64,000 nucleotides of DNA from Brenneria rubrifaciens (GCF_005484945.1 NZ_CP034035.1:1054001-1118000), one strand, 5' to 3'. Counted from the stretch's first letter, positions 29,068-38,649 are shown. Translations and numbers: made by a program. Notes: generated from the letters alone by a model not told the origin.

Positions 29068-29610
29068 ATGAAAAAGTTTGTCATTGCCTGTGCGGGAAGC
29101 CTGCTGCTTGCCAGCGCTTCTGTACAGGCCATTAGTTTGTCCGGGGAAGTTGGGCGCGATTATACCGGCGCCAACGCGGGTTTCGGTTTGGGGATACCTG
29201 GGCTGGCCGGCAGCGTGAGTTACGCTCACGGCGACAACAGTAATGATATCTATGGATTTGGCTTAGGGTATACCCTTCCGCTCGGCCCGCTGAAACTGAC
29301 TCTCGGCGGCAAGGCGTTGTATCTCGACCAGGATCGCGGTTCAGACGGCCATGCGCTGGCGCTGGGCGGCGGTCTGCAATGGCCGATCAACCGTTACTTC
29401 TCTGTCTACGGTGAAGGCTATTATTCACCGGACGCGTTTTCCAGCCAAGTTGATTACTATGTCGAAGGCAAGGCAGGCGTCCGCTGGCAGGTCATCGGTC
29501 CGTTGAATGTCGATGTGGGCTACCGCTATATCAACCTGGCGGGCGAAAGCGGCCGTTCAGATAACAAACTGGCCGATTCCGCCTATATCGGCGTGGGTTT
29601 CAACTTCTGA
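29068..29610 (+). CDS. yfaZ: YfaZ family outer-membrane protein
   Basis: 180 residues with a Sec signal peptide (cleavage near VQA at about 22) and alternating glycine/aromatic beta-strand pattern ending in VGFNF, the terminal Phe typical of outer-membrane barrels. A small barrel of unknown function (YfaZ family) that also lies near menE and yfaY in E. coli. AAGGA precedes the ATG. The 163-base gap upstream holds no recognisable terminator for the men operon. Confidence 0.88.
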   Translation: MKKFVIACAGSLLLASASVQAISLSGEVGRDYTGANAGFGLGIPGLAGSVSYAHGDNSNDIYGFGLGYTLPLGPLKLTLGGKALYLDQDRGSDGHALALGGGLQWPINRYFSVYGEGYYSPDAFSSQVDYYVEGKAGVRWQVIGPLNVDVGYRYINLAGESGRSDNKLADSAYIGVGFNF

Positions 29611-29637
29611 TAACGGCCATCGACAGTCATGTTGTGG

Positions 29638-29659
29638 CGGGCGCGAGCGATCGCGCCCG
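29638..29659 (+). terminator. Hairpin after yfaZ
   Basis: Perfect arms CGGGCGCGA (29638-29646) and TCGCGCCCG (29651-29659) with a four-base loop, followed by TTTGCTATT. A strong stem but a weak T-run, so it may slow or partly stop transcription between yfaZ and yfaY. Confidence 0.6.
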
Positions 29660-29682
29660 TTTGCTATTAACGGGAGTGAAAG

Positions 29683-30879
29683 ATGCTTAGGGTCGAGATG
29701 TTAAGTACCGGCGATGAAGTGCTGCATGGTCAGATTATTGATACCAATGCCGCCTGGCTGGGTGACTATCTGTTTCAGCAGGGATTGCCGATGACCAGCC
29801 GGATGACGGTGGGGGACGATCTCGATGCCTTAGTCTCGGCGCTCACCCAGCGAAGCCAAATTGCGGATGTGTTGATTGTCAATGGCGGACTGGGGCCGAC
29901 CAGTGACGATCTCAGCGCGGCGGCGGCGGCCACGGCCGCCGGGGAGGAACTGGTTGAACATGCGGGATGGCTGGCGCGGATGACGGCGTTTTTTACCGAA
30001 CGGAACCGGGTCATGGCGCCCAGTAACCGCAAGCAGGCGCAGATCCCCGCCAGTGCCGAAATGCTCGATAATCCGGTGGGGACGGCATGCGGCTTTGTGT
30101 TGCAGCTTAATCAATGTCTGATGTTTTTTACGCCCGGCGTGCCGTCGGAATTCAAGGTGATGGTGGAGCAGCAGATCATCCCGCGTCTGCGCGATCGTTT
30201 TGTCCTTTCCGAACCGCCGCTGTGTTTGCGGCTTACCACCTTTGGACGTTCTGAAAGCGATTTGGCCGGTCAACTGGATGGACAGTCTCTCCCGCCGGGC
30301 GTGGTGCTCGGCTACCGTTCTTCCATGCCGATTATCGAGTTGAAGCTGACCGGACCCGCCGCGCAACGGGCGGCAATGCAGCCGGTGTGGGAACAGGTGC
30401 GCGCCGTGGCGGGCGAAAACGCCATCTTTGAAGGGACGGAAGGGTTGCCGACCCAGTTGGCGCGCCGGTTGACGGCACGCGAGCTTCGGCTGGCGGTCAG
30501 TGAAGATTTTACTGCCGGTCTGCTGAACTGGCAGTTGCAGTCAGCCGGCGTGCCATTGGCCGGCGGTGAACTGCGGGTGAATAGCGATGTACAGGATTTG
30601 CCGTCGTTTGCCGATGACACGCGGCAACTGGCGGAACGTTACGGCGTCCCGCTGGCCCTGCGGGTAGGGGACAGACGAGACGATCGGCTGATGATTGCCC
30701 TGCATACGCCGCAAGGCACATTCGCGCAGGCGATACAGTATAATGTCGCGCGTCATAGCCTGAAAACGCATCAGGAAGTGGTGGCCCTGTTTGCCATGAA
30801 CCTGCTGCGACGCTGGCTGAATGGCTGGCCTGTTTACGGCGGCCACGGCTGGATCAATGTCCTGGAGACATTAGCCTAA
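29683..30879 (+). CDS. yfaY: CinA-like protein YfaY
   Basis: 398 residues. The N-terminal half is a MoaB/MogA-like (COG1058) domain (STGDEVLHGQIIDTNAAW, VNGGLGPTSDDLSA, FFTPGVPSEFKVM). The C-terminal half corresponds to the CinA amidase region, but the usual nicotinamide-nucleotide deamidase motif is poorly kept, as in E. coli YfaY. Possible role in pyridine-nucleotide repair; function unproven. GGGAG precedes the ATG. Confidence 0.88.
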   Translation: MLRVEMLSTGDEVLHGQIIDTNAAWLGDYLFQQGLPMTSRMTVGDDLDALVSALTQRSQIADVLIVNGGLGPTSDDLSAAAAATAAGEELVEHAGWLARMTAFFTERNRVMAPSNRKQAQIPASAEMLDNPVGTACGFVLQLNQCLMFFTPGVPSEFKVMVEQQIIPRLRDRFVLSEPPLCLRLTTFGRSESDLAGQLDGQSLPPGVVLGYRSSMPIIELKLTGPAAQRAAMQPVWEQVRAVAGENAIFEGTEGLPTQLARRLTARELRLAVSEDFTAGLLNWQLQSAGVPLAGGELRVNSDVQDLPSFADDTRQLAERYGVPLALRVGDRRDDRLMIALHTPQGTFAQAIQYNVARHSLKTHQEVVALFAMNLLRRWLNGWPVYGGHGWINVLETLA

Positions 30880-31014
30880 GGGCTGTCGACAGGGACGAAT
30901 AGCGGCGGCGCGGCGGCTTATTATTATTAACGTATAACATTTTTCTCATTTTACCCTTGTGGGCATGTCGTGGTTTTTTACTGGTTTTCCATTATTGAAA
31001 CAGGATGAATGAAT

Positions 31015-31383
31015 ATGACATTGACGCTGAAAACCTGGCTGGGCGGCGCGCTGCTGGCCGCCGCCACGATGGTGTTTTCTCCCGCGCTATGGGCGCACGC
31101 CCATTTGAAAAGTCAGACGCCGGTAGCCGACAGTACCGTTGACGCGGCGCCCGCTACGCTCACGCTGACCTTCTCGGAAAATATCGAACCCGCGTTCAGC
31201 GGCGTTGAAATCGTTGATGGTGCCAGACAATCGCAAGCCATCAGCAAGACCTCGGTTGCACGTAATCAGATGAACGTGACGTTGGCCAATCCTTTGGCAA
31301 GCGGGCGCTATCTGGTTAACTGGCGCGTTTTGTCCGTTGACGGCCACAAACTGAAAGGCAGCTACCGTTTTACGGTGAAATAG
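31015..31383 (+). CDS. copC: CopC/YobA-type periplasmic copper-binding protein
   Basis: 122 residues from the ATG at 31015, which has AGGA at a spacing of nine; the in-frame ATG at 31009 is too close to it. Signal peptide ending in ALWAHA, so the mature N-terminus begins with His-Ala-His, the Cu(II)-binding His of CopC proteins. Further copper-site residues: Asp/His in LSVDGHKLKGSYRF. Periplasmic beta-sandwich that delivers copper to CopD. Four-base gap to copD. Confidence 0.9.
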   Translation: MTLTLKTWLGGALLAAATMVFSPALWAHAHLKSQTPVADSTVDAAPATLTLTFSENIEPAFSGVEIVDGARQSQAISKTSVARNQMNVTLANPLASGRYLVNWRVLSVDGHKLKGSYRFTVK

Positions 31384-31386
31384 CCC

Positions 31387-32271
31387 GTGGCGGCGGAAAG
31401 TCTGTATGTGACGCTGCGCTGGGGATATTTTTCCGCCCTGATGCTGACCACCGGCGGCGCATTTTATGTCGTGTGGCTGGCACAGGGCGATTTCAGGCGC
31501 TGTCTGGCCGTTCGGCTGAGTCTGGTATTGCGAAGCGCCCTGTGGGTGACGTTGGGTTGCACGTGCGCCATCCTGTCGTTGCAACTGGTTATCATGAGCG
31601 GCGACTGGCGTAACCTGGCGGATGGCGATATCTGGCAGGCGGTGCTGAGCACCACGGCCGGCAGGGGATGGGCCGTGCAGACACTGCTGGCGCTATCGGC
31701 GTGTCTGGCGCTGGTCGCGCAGGATGTTTCCCGCTGCCGGTTTATCTTGCTGGTCAGCGCGATACAGTGGTGCGGTATGGCGTATATCGGACATGCGGCT
31801 GCGCTGGAAGGCGGACTGGGAATGATTCAGCGGGCTAACCACGTGCTGCACCTGATGGCGTCGGCGCTATGGGTCGGCGGCTTGCCGCCGTTGCTGTTTC
31901 TGATGGCCGCAGGGCGCAACCCGGCAACGCGCAAGGAGGCCGTTGCCACGATGATGGGGTTTTCCCGCTACGCGCATCTCTGGGTAATGCTGAATATCGT
32001 GACGGGCGTGATAAGCGGCCTGCTGCTATTGGGATGGCCTCCGCACGTTAGCCTGTATAGCGGATTACTACTGGCTAAGGTGATGTTAGTGCTGGCGATG
32101 GTGGCGCTGGCTTTATTCAACCGGTACTGGCTGGTTCCCCGGCTGGGACGGGCGGGCGGAGAACCGGTGTGGCGCAGGCTGGTGGCATACATCTGGCTGG
32201 AGATTGGGCTGGGGGCGTTGGTGCTGGCGCTGGTGAGCTATTTCGCCACGCTTTCCCCCTATCCCGTGTAA
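31387..32271 (+). CDS. copD: CopD/YebZ-type inner-membrane copper protein
   Basis: 294 residues, GTG start three bases after the copC stop. About eight hydrophobic segments, with conserved His residues inside the membrane region (GHAAALEG, RANHVLHLMASALWVGG) thought to bind copper. It works with CopC in copper uptake or resistance. The third gene of the E. coli unit, yebY, is not found downstream. It converges on cnoX with a 71-base gap without a clear terminator. Confidence 0.88.
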   Translation: MAAESLYVTLRWGYFSALMLTTGGAFYVVWLAQGDFRRCLAVRLSLVLRSALWVTLGCTCAILSLQLVIMSGDWRNLADGDIWQAVLSTTAGRGWAVQTLLALSACLALVAQDVSRCRFILLVSAIQWCGMAYIGHAAALEGGLGMIQRANHVLHLMASALWVGGLPPLLFLMAAGRNPATRKEAVATMMGFSRYAHLWVMLNIVTGVISGLLLLGWPPHVSLYSGLLLAKVMLVLAMVALALFNRYWLVPRLGRAGGEPVWRRLVAYIWLEIGLGALVLALVSYFATLSPYPV

Positions 32272-32342
32272 CGGCTGAGACGGCGCGATATCCCCCGTAA
32301 TTGCACTGTGGCGGATGTCGGGCCGGGATCAGCAAAGCCGCA

Positions 32343-33203
32343 TCAGTAAAGCAGCGAGTAGAGCTGGCGGCGGTAGCGGGCGGCCAGCGTATCGCCGGTG
32401 CCGAGCGCGGCCATAATGTCCATCAGCGTTTTGCGGGCGTTGCCGTTTGCGGCGCCCAGATCTTTTTTCAGGAAACCCATCAACAGTTCAAGCGACTCTT
32501 CATTGCGCCCGACCTGATGCAATTGCAACGCCAACTGTACCGCCAGTTCCGCGTTTTGCGGGTCAGCCTCCAGTTGCTGTTGTAGCTGTTGAATTTCCGG
32601 CGTATCCGCCGCCTGCTTGAGCAATTCAATCTGCGCCACCAGGCCATGATAACGGGTATCCTGATCCTGCAAAGGGATCGTCGCCAGCACCGCTTCGGCG
32701 TCTTCGCTACGGTGAAGCTGAATCTGGATTTCCGCCAGCATCAGACCAATGTCGCTGCGCTGTTGGCTCAACTGCCAGGCGTCTTTCAGCAGCGGCAGCG
32801 CTTGGGTCAATTGACCTTCCTGAATCAACTGCTGCGCGTCGGCGACTTTCAGTTCTTCTTCTTTCGGCAGCGCGCGCTTTAACAGGTCGCGTACCGCTTC
32901 TTCCGGCTGCGGCCCCTGAAAACCATCCAGCGGCTGGCCGTCTTTAAACAGATAGACGGTTGGGATCGCCCGCAGGCCGAATTGGGCGGCGACGCGCTGT
33001 TCCGCATCGCAATCCACTTTCGCCAGAATAAATTGTCCGGCGTACTCCAGCGCCAGCTTGTTCAGTACCGGCTCCAGTTGCAGACAGTGCTGACTGCGTT
33101 CGGACCAGAAATAAAACAGCACCGGCAATGTCGCGGATTGCTCCAGCACCTGATGCAGGTTGGATTCGTCGACATCAATAATATTGGCTTGTTGTTCTAA
33201 CAT
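32343..33203 (-). CDS. cnoX: Chaperedoxin CnoX (YbbN)
   Basis: 286 residues. N-terminal thioredoxin fold (residues about 10-110), but the active site reads SERSQHC: a single Cys replaces the CxxC pair, as in enterobacterial YbbN. The C-terminal half is TPR-like. In E. coli it is activated by chlorine, protects substrates from aggregation and hands them to GroEL or DnaK. First conserved gene of the cnoX-ybbO-tesA / ybbA-ybbP block. Confidence 0.94.
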   Translation of the reverse strand: MLEQQANIIDVDESNLHQVLEQSATLPVLFYFWSERSQHCLQLEPVLNKLALEYAGQFILAKVDCDAEQRVAAQFGLRAIPTVYLFKDGQPLDGFQGPQPEEAVRDLLKRALPKEEELKVADAQQLIQEGQLTQALPLLKDAWQLSQQRSDIGLMLAEIQIQLHRSEDAEAVLATIPLQDQDTRYHGLVAQIELLKQAADTPEIQQLQQQLEADPQNAELAVQLALQLHQVGRNEESLELLMGFLKKDLGAANGNARKTLMDIMAALGTGDTLAARYRRQLYSLLY

Positions 33204-33264
33204 GTGCGTTCTCTCTTATCCTCGTCCGTTTTGGCTATTATAGATGGGGGCGGAATGCGCCGCT

Positions 33265-34041
33265 TCAAGAACGGGTGCGTAATAGATTATCCAGATAGCG
33301 GCCGGGCAATAGACGACGTAACCATGACAGCGCGTGGGCAACCAGCGTCACCGGGTAGCGCAGTCTCGGCCGGGGGCTTTCCAGCGCGTGATGCAATTTA
33401 GGCAGCACGGCTTGCGGCGGCAGCGTAAATCGCCGGGCGATGCCGGGGTTGGCGATCGGTGTGTCCGTTTGCGTTTGATCGACATTATCGGTGAAACGCG
33501 TGTTGAGCGGGCCGGGTTCAATCAGGCTGACGTGTAAACCGCTGCCATGCAGTTCCATCCGCAGTGCGTCCGACCATGCCTCCAGCGCAAATTTACTGGC
33601 GGCGTACGCGCCGCGTCCGGGGGTGGCGACCAATCCCATCACCGAACTGGTTTGAATAATCCGTCCTTCGCCGTGCGGCAGCATGGCGGGCAGCAACAGC
33701 TGCGTTAACTGATGCGTGCCGAATAGATTGCTGGAGAACTGCCGCTCAAGCTGCTGTCGCGATATGCTGTTCAACGGCCCGTATAAACCATATCCGGCGT
33801 TATTAAACAGACCGTAAAGCCGATTATCGGTCAGTCTGATGACCTCTGCGGCGGCTTTTGCGACGCTGGCGCCGTCATCGAGATCGAGTTCCAGCGCGTC
33901 CAGACCCAGTGCGGTCAAACGCGCCAGATCCTCCGCCCGGCGGCAGGCGGCCAGCACGCGATAGCCGCGCTGTTGCAAATCCAGCGCGGCTACCAGGCCG
34001 ATACCGCTGGAACAGCCGGTGATGAAAACCGTTTTTTGCAT
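33265..34041 (-). CDS. ybbO: SDR-family NADP-dependent oxidoreductase YbbO
   Basis: 258 residues from the ATG at 34041 (AGG at spacing seven). Short-chain dehydrogenase: cofactor motif TGCSSGIG near the N-terminus, NNAGYG, catalytic Ser in TSSVMGL and YxxxK as YAASK. E. coli YbbO reduces aldehydes with NADPH. An in-frame TTG at 34074 overlapping the tesA stop would add 11 residues and matches the longer E. coli annotation, so the start is open. Confidence 0.9.
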   Translation of the reverse strand: MQKTVFITGCSSGIGLVAALDLQQRGYRVLAACRRAEDLARLTALGLDALELDLDDGASVAKAAAEVIRLTDNRLYGLFNNAGYGLYGPLNSISRQQLERQFSSNLFGTHQLTQLLLPAMLPHGEGRIIQTSSVMGLVATPGRGAYAASKFALEAWSDALRMELHGSGLHVSLIEPGPLNTRFTDNVDQTQTDTPIANPGIARRFTLPPQAVLPKLHHALESPRPRLRYPVTLVAHALSWLRRLLPGRYLDNLLRTRS

Positions 34042-34070
34042 AACTTTACCTAATTCAAAAGCCCTATTTA

Positions 34071-34754
34071 TCAAGACTCATGGTTAACTAAGGGTTCCAG
34101 TTGTTTCGCCATCCACTCAGCGATAAACGGTTGGGCATCGCGGGTGGGGTGGATGCCGTCTTCCATAATCCACTCGGGTTTTTGATAAATTTGTTCCATA
34201 AAAAAAGGCAGCAGCGGAAGATCAAATTGCTTCGCCAACCGGGGATAAACGTCGCTGAACGATACCGTATAACGGCGGCCATAGTTGGTTGGCAGACGAA
34301 TTTGCATCAGCAAGGGTTCGGCGTTGGCCTGTTTGACCAGCGTAATGATTTTGGTCAGATCCTGCTCGATATTTTGCACAGGAAAACCCCGCAGCCCGTC
34401 ATTGCCGCCAAGTTCGATCAGAACCCAGCGCGGCTGATGTTGTTCCAGCAATGCCGGAAGACGCGCCAGCCCTTGCGCGGCGGTATCGCCGCTGATGCTG
34501 GCATTAATAATATTGGCGCTTTTCCGCCGTGTCTGCCATTGCTTATTCAACAAGGCAGGCCAGGCGTTGGCCGCCGGCATCCGGTAGCCCGCGCTGAGGC
34601 TATCGCCGAGAATCAATAAAGTGTCCGCCGCAAAAGCACGTACACTGCATAAACCCAGAAGCAAAAGGACGAAAACATGTTTGCGAAGACCAGTCCAGCG
34701 AGCGCTATGCCAACCAAAACCGGGCCCGCGGAAAACATTCTTGAAGTTCATCAT
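34071..34754 (-). CDS. tesA: Acyl-CoA thioesterase I / lysophospholipase L1
   Basis: 227 residues. Periplasmic SGNH hydrolase: Ser in LILGDSLSAGYRM, Gly in NASISGDT, Asn in IELGGNDGLRG, and Asp/His in MEDGIHPTRDAQ. The start MMNFKNVFR matches E. coli TesA; an in-frame start at 34775 is rejected. The signal peptide is about 19 residues longer than in E. coli because of an insertion between residues 9 and 30. The 5' 78 bases overlap, on the opposite strand, the start of ybbA. Confidence 0.95.
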   Translation of the reverse strand: MMNFKNVFRGPGFGWHSARWTGLRKHVFVLLLLGLCSVRAFAADTLLILGDSLSAGYRMPAANAWPALLNKQWQTRRKSANIINASISGDTAAQGLARLPALLEQHQPRWVLIELGGNDGLRGFPVQNIEQDLTKIITLVKQANAEPLLMQIRLPTNYGRRYTVSFSDVYPRLAKQFDLPLLPFFMEQIYQKPEWIMEDGIHPTRDAQPFIAEWMAKQLEPLVNHES

Positions 34755-35408
34755 CTTAGTAAGCACGTTGGTCAAGGGGAGAATCGGCTATCCATCCTTA
34801 CCGGAGTTGAGCTTATTGTCAAACCCGCACAGACAATTGCGCTGATTGGCGAGTCAGGTTCGGGTAAATCAACATTGCTGGGTATCCTTGCCGGTCTGGA
34901 CGATGGCAGCGAAGGCGACGTCAGTCTGATGGGCGAACCGTTAAGCAAACTGGATGAAGAGGGGCGCGCCGCGTTGCGCGCCAGAGACGTGGGATTTGTC
35001 TTTCAGTCTTTTATGCTGGTGCCGACGCTCAATGCGCTGGAAAACGTCCAGCTCCCCGCGCTGTTGCGCGGCGAGAGCGACAGCCATAGCCGCGGGCAGG
35101 CCGGGCAACTGTTGCAGCAATTGGGGCTGGGCGAGCGCTTGCACCATCTTCCCGCCCAGCTTTCCGGCGGCGAGCAACAGCGCGTGGCGTTGGCGCGGGC
35201 GTTTAGCGGCCGTCCCAAAGTGCTGTTCGCCGATGAACCGACCGGCAATCTGGATCGTAAAACCGGCGAGCGCATTGTCGATCTGCTGTTCTCCCTGAAC
35301 CGCGATTACGCCACCACGCTGATCCTGGTCACCCATGATGAACAACTGGCCGCCCGCTGTGAGCGCCGGCTGCGTCTGGCGGACGGCAAACTGAAGGAGG
35401 ACGCATGA
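34677..35408 (+). CDS. ybbA: ABC transporter ATPase YbbA
   Basis: 243 residues, LolD/MacB-type ATPase. Walker A GESGSGKST, Q-loop VFQSFMLVP, signature LSGGEQQR, Walker B VLFADEPTG and H-loop LVTHD are all intact. The ATG at 34677 is chosen for its AAAAGGA; the family core begins at AENILEVHH, so an ATG at 34707 is possible. It partners YbbP; the pair is a type VII-like ABC complex of unclear substrate. It overlaps tesA head-to-head and ybbP by ATGA. Confidence 0.94.
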   Translation: MFAKTSPASAMPTKTGPAENILEVHHLSKHVGQGENRLSILTGVELIVKPAQTIALIGESGSGKSTLLGILAGLDDGSEGDVSLMGEPLSKLDEEGRAALRARDVGFVFQSFMLVPTLNALENVQLPALLRGESDSHSRGQAGQLLQQLGLGERLHHLPAQLSGGEQQRVALARAFSGRPKVLFADEPTGNLDRKTGERIVDLLFSLNRDYATTLILVTHDEQLAARCERRLRLADGKLKEDA

Positions 35409-37834
35409 TCTGGCGCTGGTTCTGGCGCGAATGGCGCTCTCCTTCATTATTAATTGTCTGGCTGGCGTTAACGCTGGCCGTGGCCTGTGTGCTGGCGCTG
35501 GGCAACATCAGCGATCGCATGGAAAAAGGGTTGAGCCAGCAGAGCCGTGATTTTCTGGCGGGCGATCGGGTGCTAAGAGCATCGCGCCCGGTGCCGGAAA
35601 CGTGGCTTGAGGCGGCCCAACAGCGAGGATTGACGCTCAGCCGGCAGATCTCGTTCATGACCATGACCTTCGCGGGCGATACGCCGCAACTGGCGCGGGT
35701 CAAGGCCACCGACCCGCGTTATCCGCTGTACGGTCAGCTACAGACGCGTCCGGCCGGGCTGCGCGCCGAAGCGGGAACGGTGCTGGCGGCGCCGCGGCTG
35801 CTGGCGCTGTTGGGGTTGAACGTCGGCGACATGCTGGAGGTGGGAGATGCTTCCCTGCGTATCGCCGGTGAGCTGATTCAGGAGCCGGACGCCGGGTTTA
35901 ATCCGTTCAATACCGCGCCGCGTATTTTGATGAATTTGGCCGATGTGGAAAAAACCGGGGCAATACAGCCCGGCGGCCGGATTACCTGGCGTTACATGTT
36001 CGCGGGAAATGATCGGCAAATCAGTGAGTTCAGTGAGTTTATCAAGCCACAGCTCAAGCCTGATCAGCGCTGGTACGGCATGGCGGATTCCGAAGGCGCG
36101 CTGAGCCAGTCGTTGAAGCGTTCGCAACAGTTCCTGCTGCTTTCGGCGCTGCTGACGCTGCTGCTGTCCATCGCGGCGGTGGCGGTTTCCATGGGACACT
36201 ATTGCCGCAGTCGTTATGATCTGGTGGCGGTGCTGAAAACGCTGGGCGCGGGAAGAAAGGCTTTGCGGCGGCTGATTATCGGTCAATGGCTGTCGGTGCT
36301 GGGGCTGGCGGCGCTGGGCGGCGGTCTGGTGGGGCTTGGGTTCGAAGCGTTGTTGATGAAAATGCTGGCGCCGGTGTTGCCGGCGACGCTGCCCGCATCG
36401 GGACTGTGGCCGTGGGCCTGGGCGCTGGGTTCGTTGGTGTTGATTTCACTGCTGGTGGGGCTACGGCCTTATCGTCTGCTGCTGGCGACGCAGCCGCTGC
36501 GCGTGTTGCGTCAGGATGTGGCGGCGAATGTCTGGCCGCTGCGTTATTATCTGCCGATCGTGCTGGCGATGGTGGTCGGCCTGCTTGCCATATTATCCGG
36601 CGGCGGTTCGCTGCTGTGGTCGTTGCTGGGCGGAATAGCCGTGCTATCGCTGTTATTGGGCGCGATCGGCTGGGGCGGATTGCTGTTGTTGCGTCGCCTG
36701 ACGGTTAAACGGCTGGCAATGCGGCTGGCGATCAACCGTCTGCTGCGCCAACCCTGGTCGACGCTCAGCCAACTGGCGGCGTTTTCATTGTCATTTATGT
36801 TGCTGGCTTTGCTGCTGGTGATGCGGGGAGATTTGCTGGATCGCTGGCAACAACAGCTACCGCCGGGCAGCCCGAACTATTTCTTGCTGAATATGACCGC
36901 GGAACAAGTGCCGCAGGTTAAAACCTTCTTTGAGCAGCATCAGGTCAAACCGGAACAGTTTTATCCGATCGTGCGCGCCCGCCTGACGGAGATCAACCAG
37001 CAGGTGGCGACGGAACTGATTCATGAGGACGATCCCGGCGGCAACACGGTCAATCGTGAATTGAATCTGACCTGGACAGACGCTATCCCGGAACACAACG
37101 TACTGGTGAAGGGGGAGGCGCCGAAAGCGGGCGAAGTCTCGATGGAAGTAAAAGAAGCCAAAGAGATGGGGATAAAAATCGGCGATACGCTGACCTTTAC
37201 CGGCGACACCCAGCCATTCAGCGTCAAAGTCACCAGTTTCCGGCAGGTGGACTGGGAAAGTTTGCGCCCGAACTTTTTCTTTATCTTTCCTGCCGGCGCG
37301 CTGGATGGTCAGCCACAGTCCTGGTTGACCAGTTTCCGCTACGACGGCGATGAGAAGATGATCACCCAGTTGAACCGCCAGTTTCCGACGCTGAGCGTGT
37401 TGGATATCGGTAGCATGCTGCGTCAGATCGGACAGGTATTGCAGCAAGTGAGCCGGGCGCTGGAAATTATGGTGATTCTGGTGCTGTTCTGCGGCGTGCT
37501 GCTGTTGCTGGCGCAGATTCAGGTGGGAATGCGCCAGCGGCGGCAGGAGCTGATGGTATACCGTACGCTGGGTGCAGGGCTGCGTCTTCTGCGTACCACG
37601 TTATGGTGTGAGTTTGCGGTGCTGGGGCTGGTCGCGGGTATTGCCGCCGCCATTGGCGCGGAAGCGGCGTTGTGGTTATTGCAGCGTCAGGTCTTCAATT
37701 TCCCGTGGGAGCCGAACTTAATCATGTGGTGGGCGCTGCCGCTGTCCGCCGCCTTACTGCTGTCGCTGTGCGGCGGCTGGCTGGGGATTCGTTTGTTACG
37801 CGGCAAAGCGCTGTTCCGGCGGTTCGCGGGGTAA
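35405..37834 (+). CDS. ybbP: FtsX-like ABC permease YbbP
   Basis: 809 residues. Inner-membrane protein with an N-terminal transmembrane helix, a large periplasmic MacB/PCD-like domain, a bundle of hydrophobic helices around 250-480, a second periplasmic domain, and C-terminal FtsX-type helices (about 680-800). Encoded with the ATPase YbbA by a four-base overlap. It does not transport by itself but likely couples ATP hydrolysis to a periplasmic task, perhaps involving lipids and the adjacent thioesterase TesA. Confidence 0.93.
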   Translation: MIWRWFWREWRSPSLLIVWLALTLAVACVLALGNISDRMEKGLSQQSRDFLAGDRVLRASRPVPETWLEAAQQRGLTLSRQISFMTMTFAGDTPQLARVKATDPRYPLYGQLQTRPAGLRAEAGTVLAAPRLLALLGLNVGDMLEVGDASLRIAGELIQEPDAGFNPFNTAPRILMNLADVEKTGAIQPGGRITWRYMFAGNDRQISEFSEFIKPQLKPDQRWYGMADSEGALSQSLKRSQQFLLLSALLTLLLSIAAVAVSMGHYCRSRYDLVAVLKTLGAGRKALRRLIIGQWLSVLGLAALGGGLVGLGFEALLMKMLAPVLPATLPASGLWPWAWALGSLVLISLLVGLRPYRLLLATQPLRVLRQDVAANVWPLRYYLPIVLAMVVGLLAILSGGGSLLWSLLGGIAVLSLLLGAIGWGGLLLLRRLTVKRLAMRLAINRLLRQPWSTLSQLAAFSLSFMLLALLLVMRGDLLDRWQQQLPPGSPNYFLLNMTAEQVPQVKTFFEQHQVKPEQFYPIVRARLTEINQQVATELIHEDDPGGNTVNRELNLTWTDAIPEHNVLVKGEAPKAGEVSMEVKEAKEMGIKIGDTLTFTGDTQPFSVKVTSFRQVDWESLRPNFFFIFPAGALDGQPQSWLTSFRYDGDEKMITQLNRQFPTLSVLDIGSMLRQIGQVLQQVSRALEIMVILVLFCGVLLLLAQIQVGMRQRRQELMVYRTLGAGLRLLRTTLWCEFAVLGLVAGIAAAIGAEAALWLLQRQVFNFPWEPNLIMWWALPLSAALLLSLCGGWLGIRLLRGKALFRRFAG

Positions 37835-37838
37835 GATA

Positions 37839-37865
37839 AGCGAGGCCGGTGATACCGGCCTCGCT
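37839..37865. terminator. Bidirectional hairpin between ybbP and speG
   Basis: Perfect 12-bp inverted repeat AGCGAGGCCGGT (37839-37850) and ACCGGCCTCGCT (37854-37865) with a GAT loop, in the 35-base convergent gap. There is no long T-run on either side, but the position fits a shared terminator. Confidence 0.75.
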
Positions 37866-37869
37866 ACCG

Positions 37870-38445
37870 TTATTGGTTGATGGTGTTACCCGGTGCCGCG
37901 CCGCCTGTCCCCGTCACGGTTTTGTGTTTCGCCAGATATTGCTGCTGGAAAATGCACATGCGGATCGTATTGCGGTATTCGCCGTTAATGAAGAACTCAT
38001 GGATCAGTTCGCCCTCCACTTCAAATCCCAGCTTGCTGTAGATGTGAATCGCTTTGTTGTTCTCTTTATCCACAATCAGATACAGCTTATACAGGTTCAG
38101 CACCGAGAAGCCATAATCCATTGCCAGCTTTGCCGCTGCGCTGGCGTAGCCTTGTCCTTGATAAGCGGGATCGATAATGATTTGGAATTCGGCGCGTCGA
38201 TGGATGTGGTTGATTTCCACCAGTTCGACCAGGCCGACTTTGGTTTGCTCATGCTCAATGATAAAACGCCGTTCGCTCTGGTCATGGATATGTTTGTCAT
38301 ACAGATCGCTGAGTTCGACAAAAGCCTCATAAGGCTCTTCAAACCAGTAACGCATGACGCTGGCATTGTTATCCAACTGATGGACAAAGGTGAGATCGTC
38401 CCGTTCCAGCGGTCGCAGCCGAACGGCGTTGCTCGTACCGGACAT
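37870..38445 (-). CDS. speG: Spermidine N1-acetyltransferase
   Basis: 191 residues. GNAT enzyme that acetylates spermidine and spermine to prevent polyamine toxicity. Very close to E. coli SpeG through [22 protein letters not shown], the polyamine-site stretch [12 protein letters not shown], the acetyl-CoA loop [14 protein letters not shown] and [13 protein letters not shown]. The C-terminal 15 residues (TGTGGAAPG) differ from E. coli. AAGGA precedes the ATG. Divergent from the TonB receptor. Confidence 0.96.
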   Translation of the reverse strand: MSGTSNAVRLRPLERDDLTFVHQLDNNASVMRYWFEEPYEAFVELSDLYDKHIHDQSERRFIIEHEQTKVGLVELVEINHIHRRAEFQIIIDPAYQGQGYASAAAKLAMDYGFSVLNLYKLYLIVDKENNKAIHIYSKLGFEVEGELIHEFFINGEYRNTIRMCIFQQQYLAKHKTVTGTGGAAPGNTINQ

Positions 38446-38535
38446 AGTGAATCCTTGTTTATTGAATCATCAGAAAGTGATGCCGCTCATTCTAGCCTGT
38501 TTTATGGCCGTTTGTGGATGATGGATAAATTTATT

Positions 38536-38554
38536 GCGATTGATAATCATTACT
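38536..38554. promoter_or_regulatory. Fur-box-like site upstream of the TonB receptor
   Basis: GCGATTGATAATCATTACT matches 14 of 19 positions of GATAATGATAATCATTATC. It lies 15 bases before a TATAAT (38569-38574), where bound Fur would block RNA polymerase. Consistent with iron repression of the receptor gene. Confidence 0.7.
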
Positions 38555-38568
38555 ACATTCATTACCGC

Positions 38569-38574
38569 TATAAT
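38569..38574 (+). promoter_or_regulatory. -10 element of the TonB receptor promoter
   Basis: Perfect TATAAT, 76 bases before the receptor start and just downstream of the Fur-like site. The -35 region is weak at standard spacing. Confidence 0.55.
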
Positions 38575-38649
38575 GCTTTTGGATTAATGCCATTTAAAAA
38601 TAATTATTTGATTATAAATAAATTTATACATTGGGGTTCACAATCTGCC

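Noticed and set aside
35738..37447. Several antisense frames in ybbP, including 182 and 196 codons
   Set aside because: They are shadows of a well-supported permease gene with biased codon use.
37849..38649. N-terminal extension of the TonB receptor frame
   Set aside because: It runs antisense through speG, a certain gene; the signal peptide and TonB box begin at 38650.
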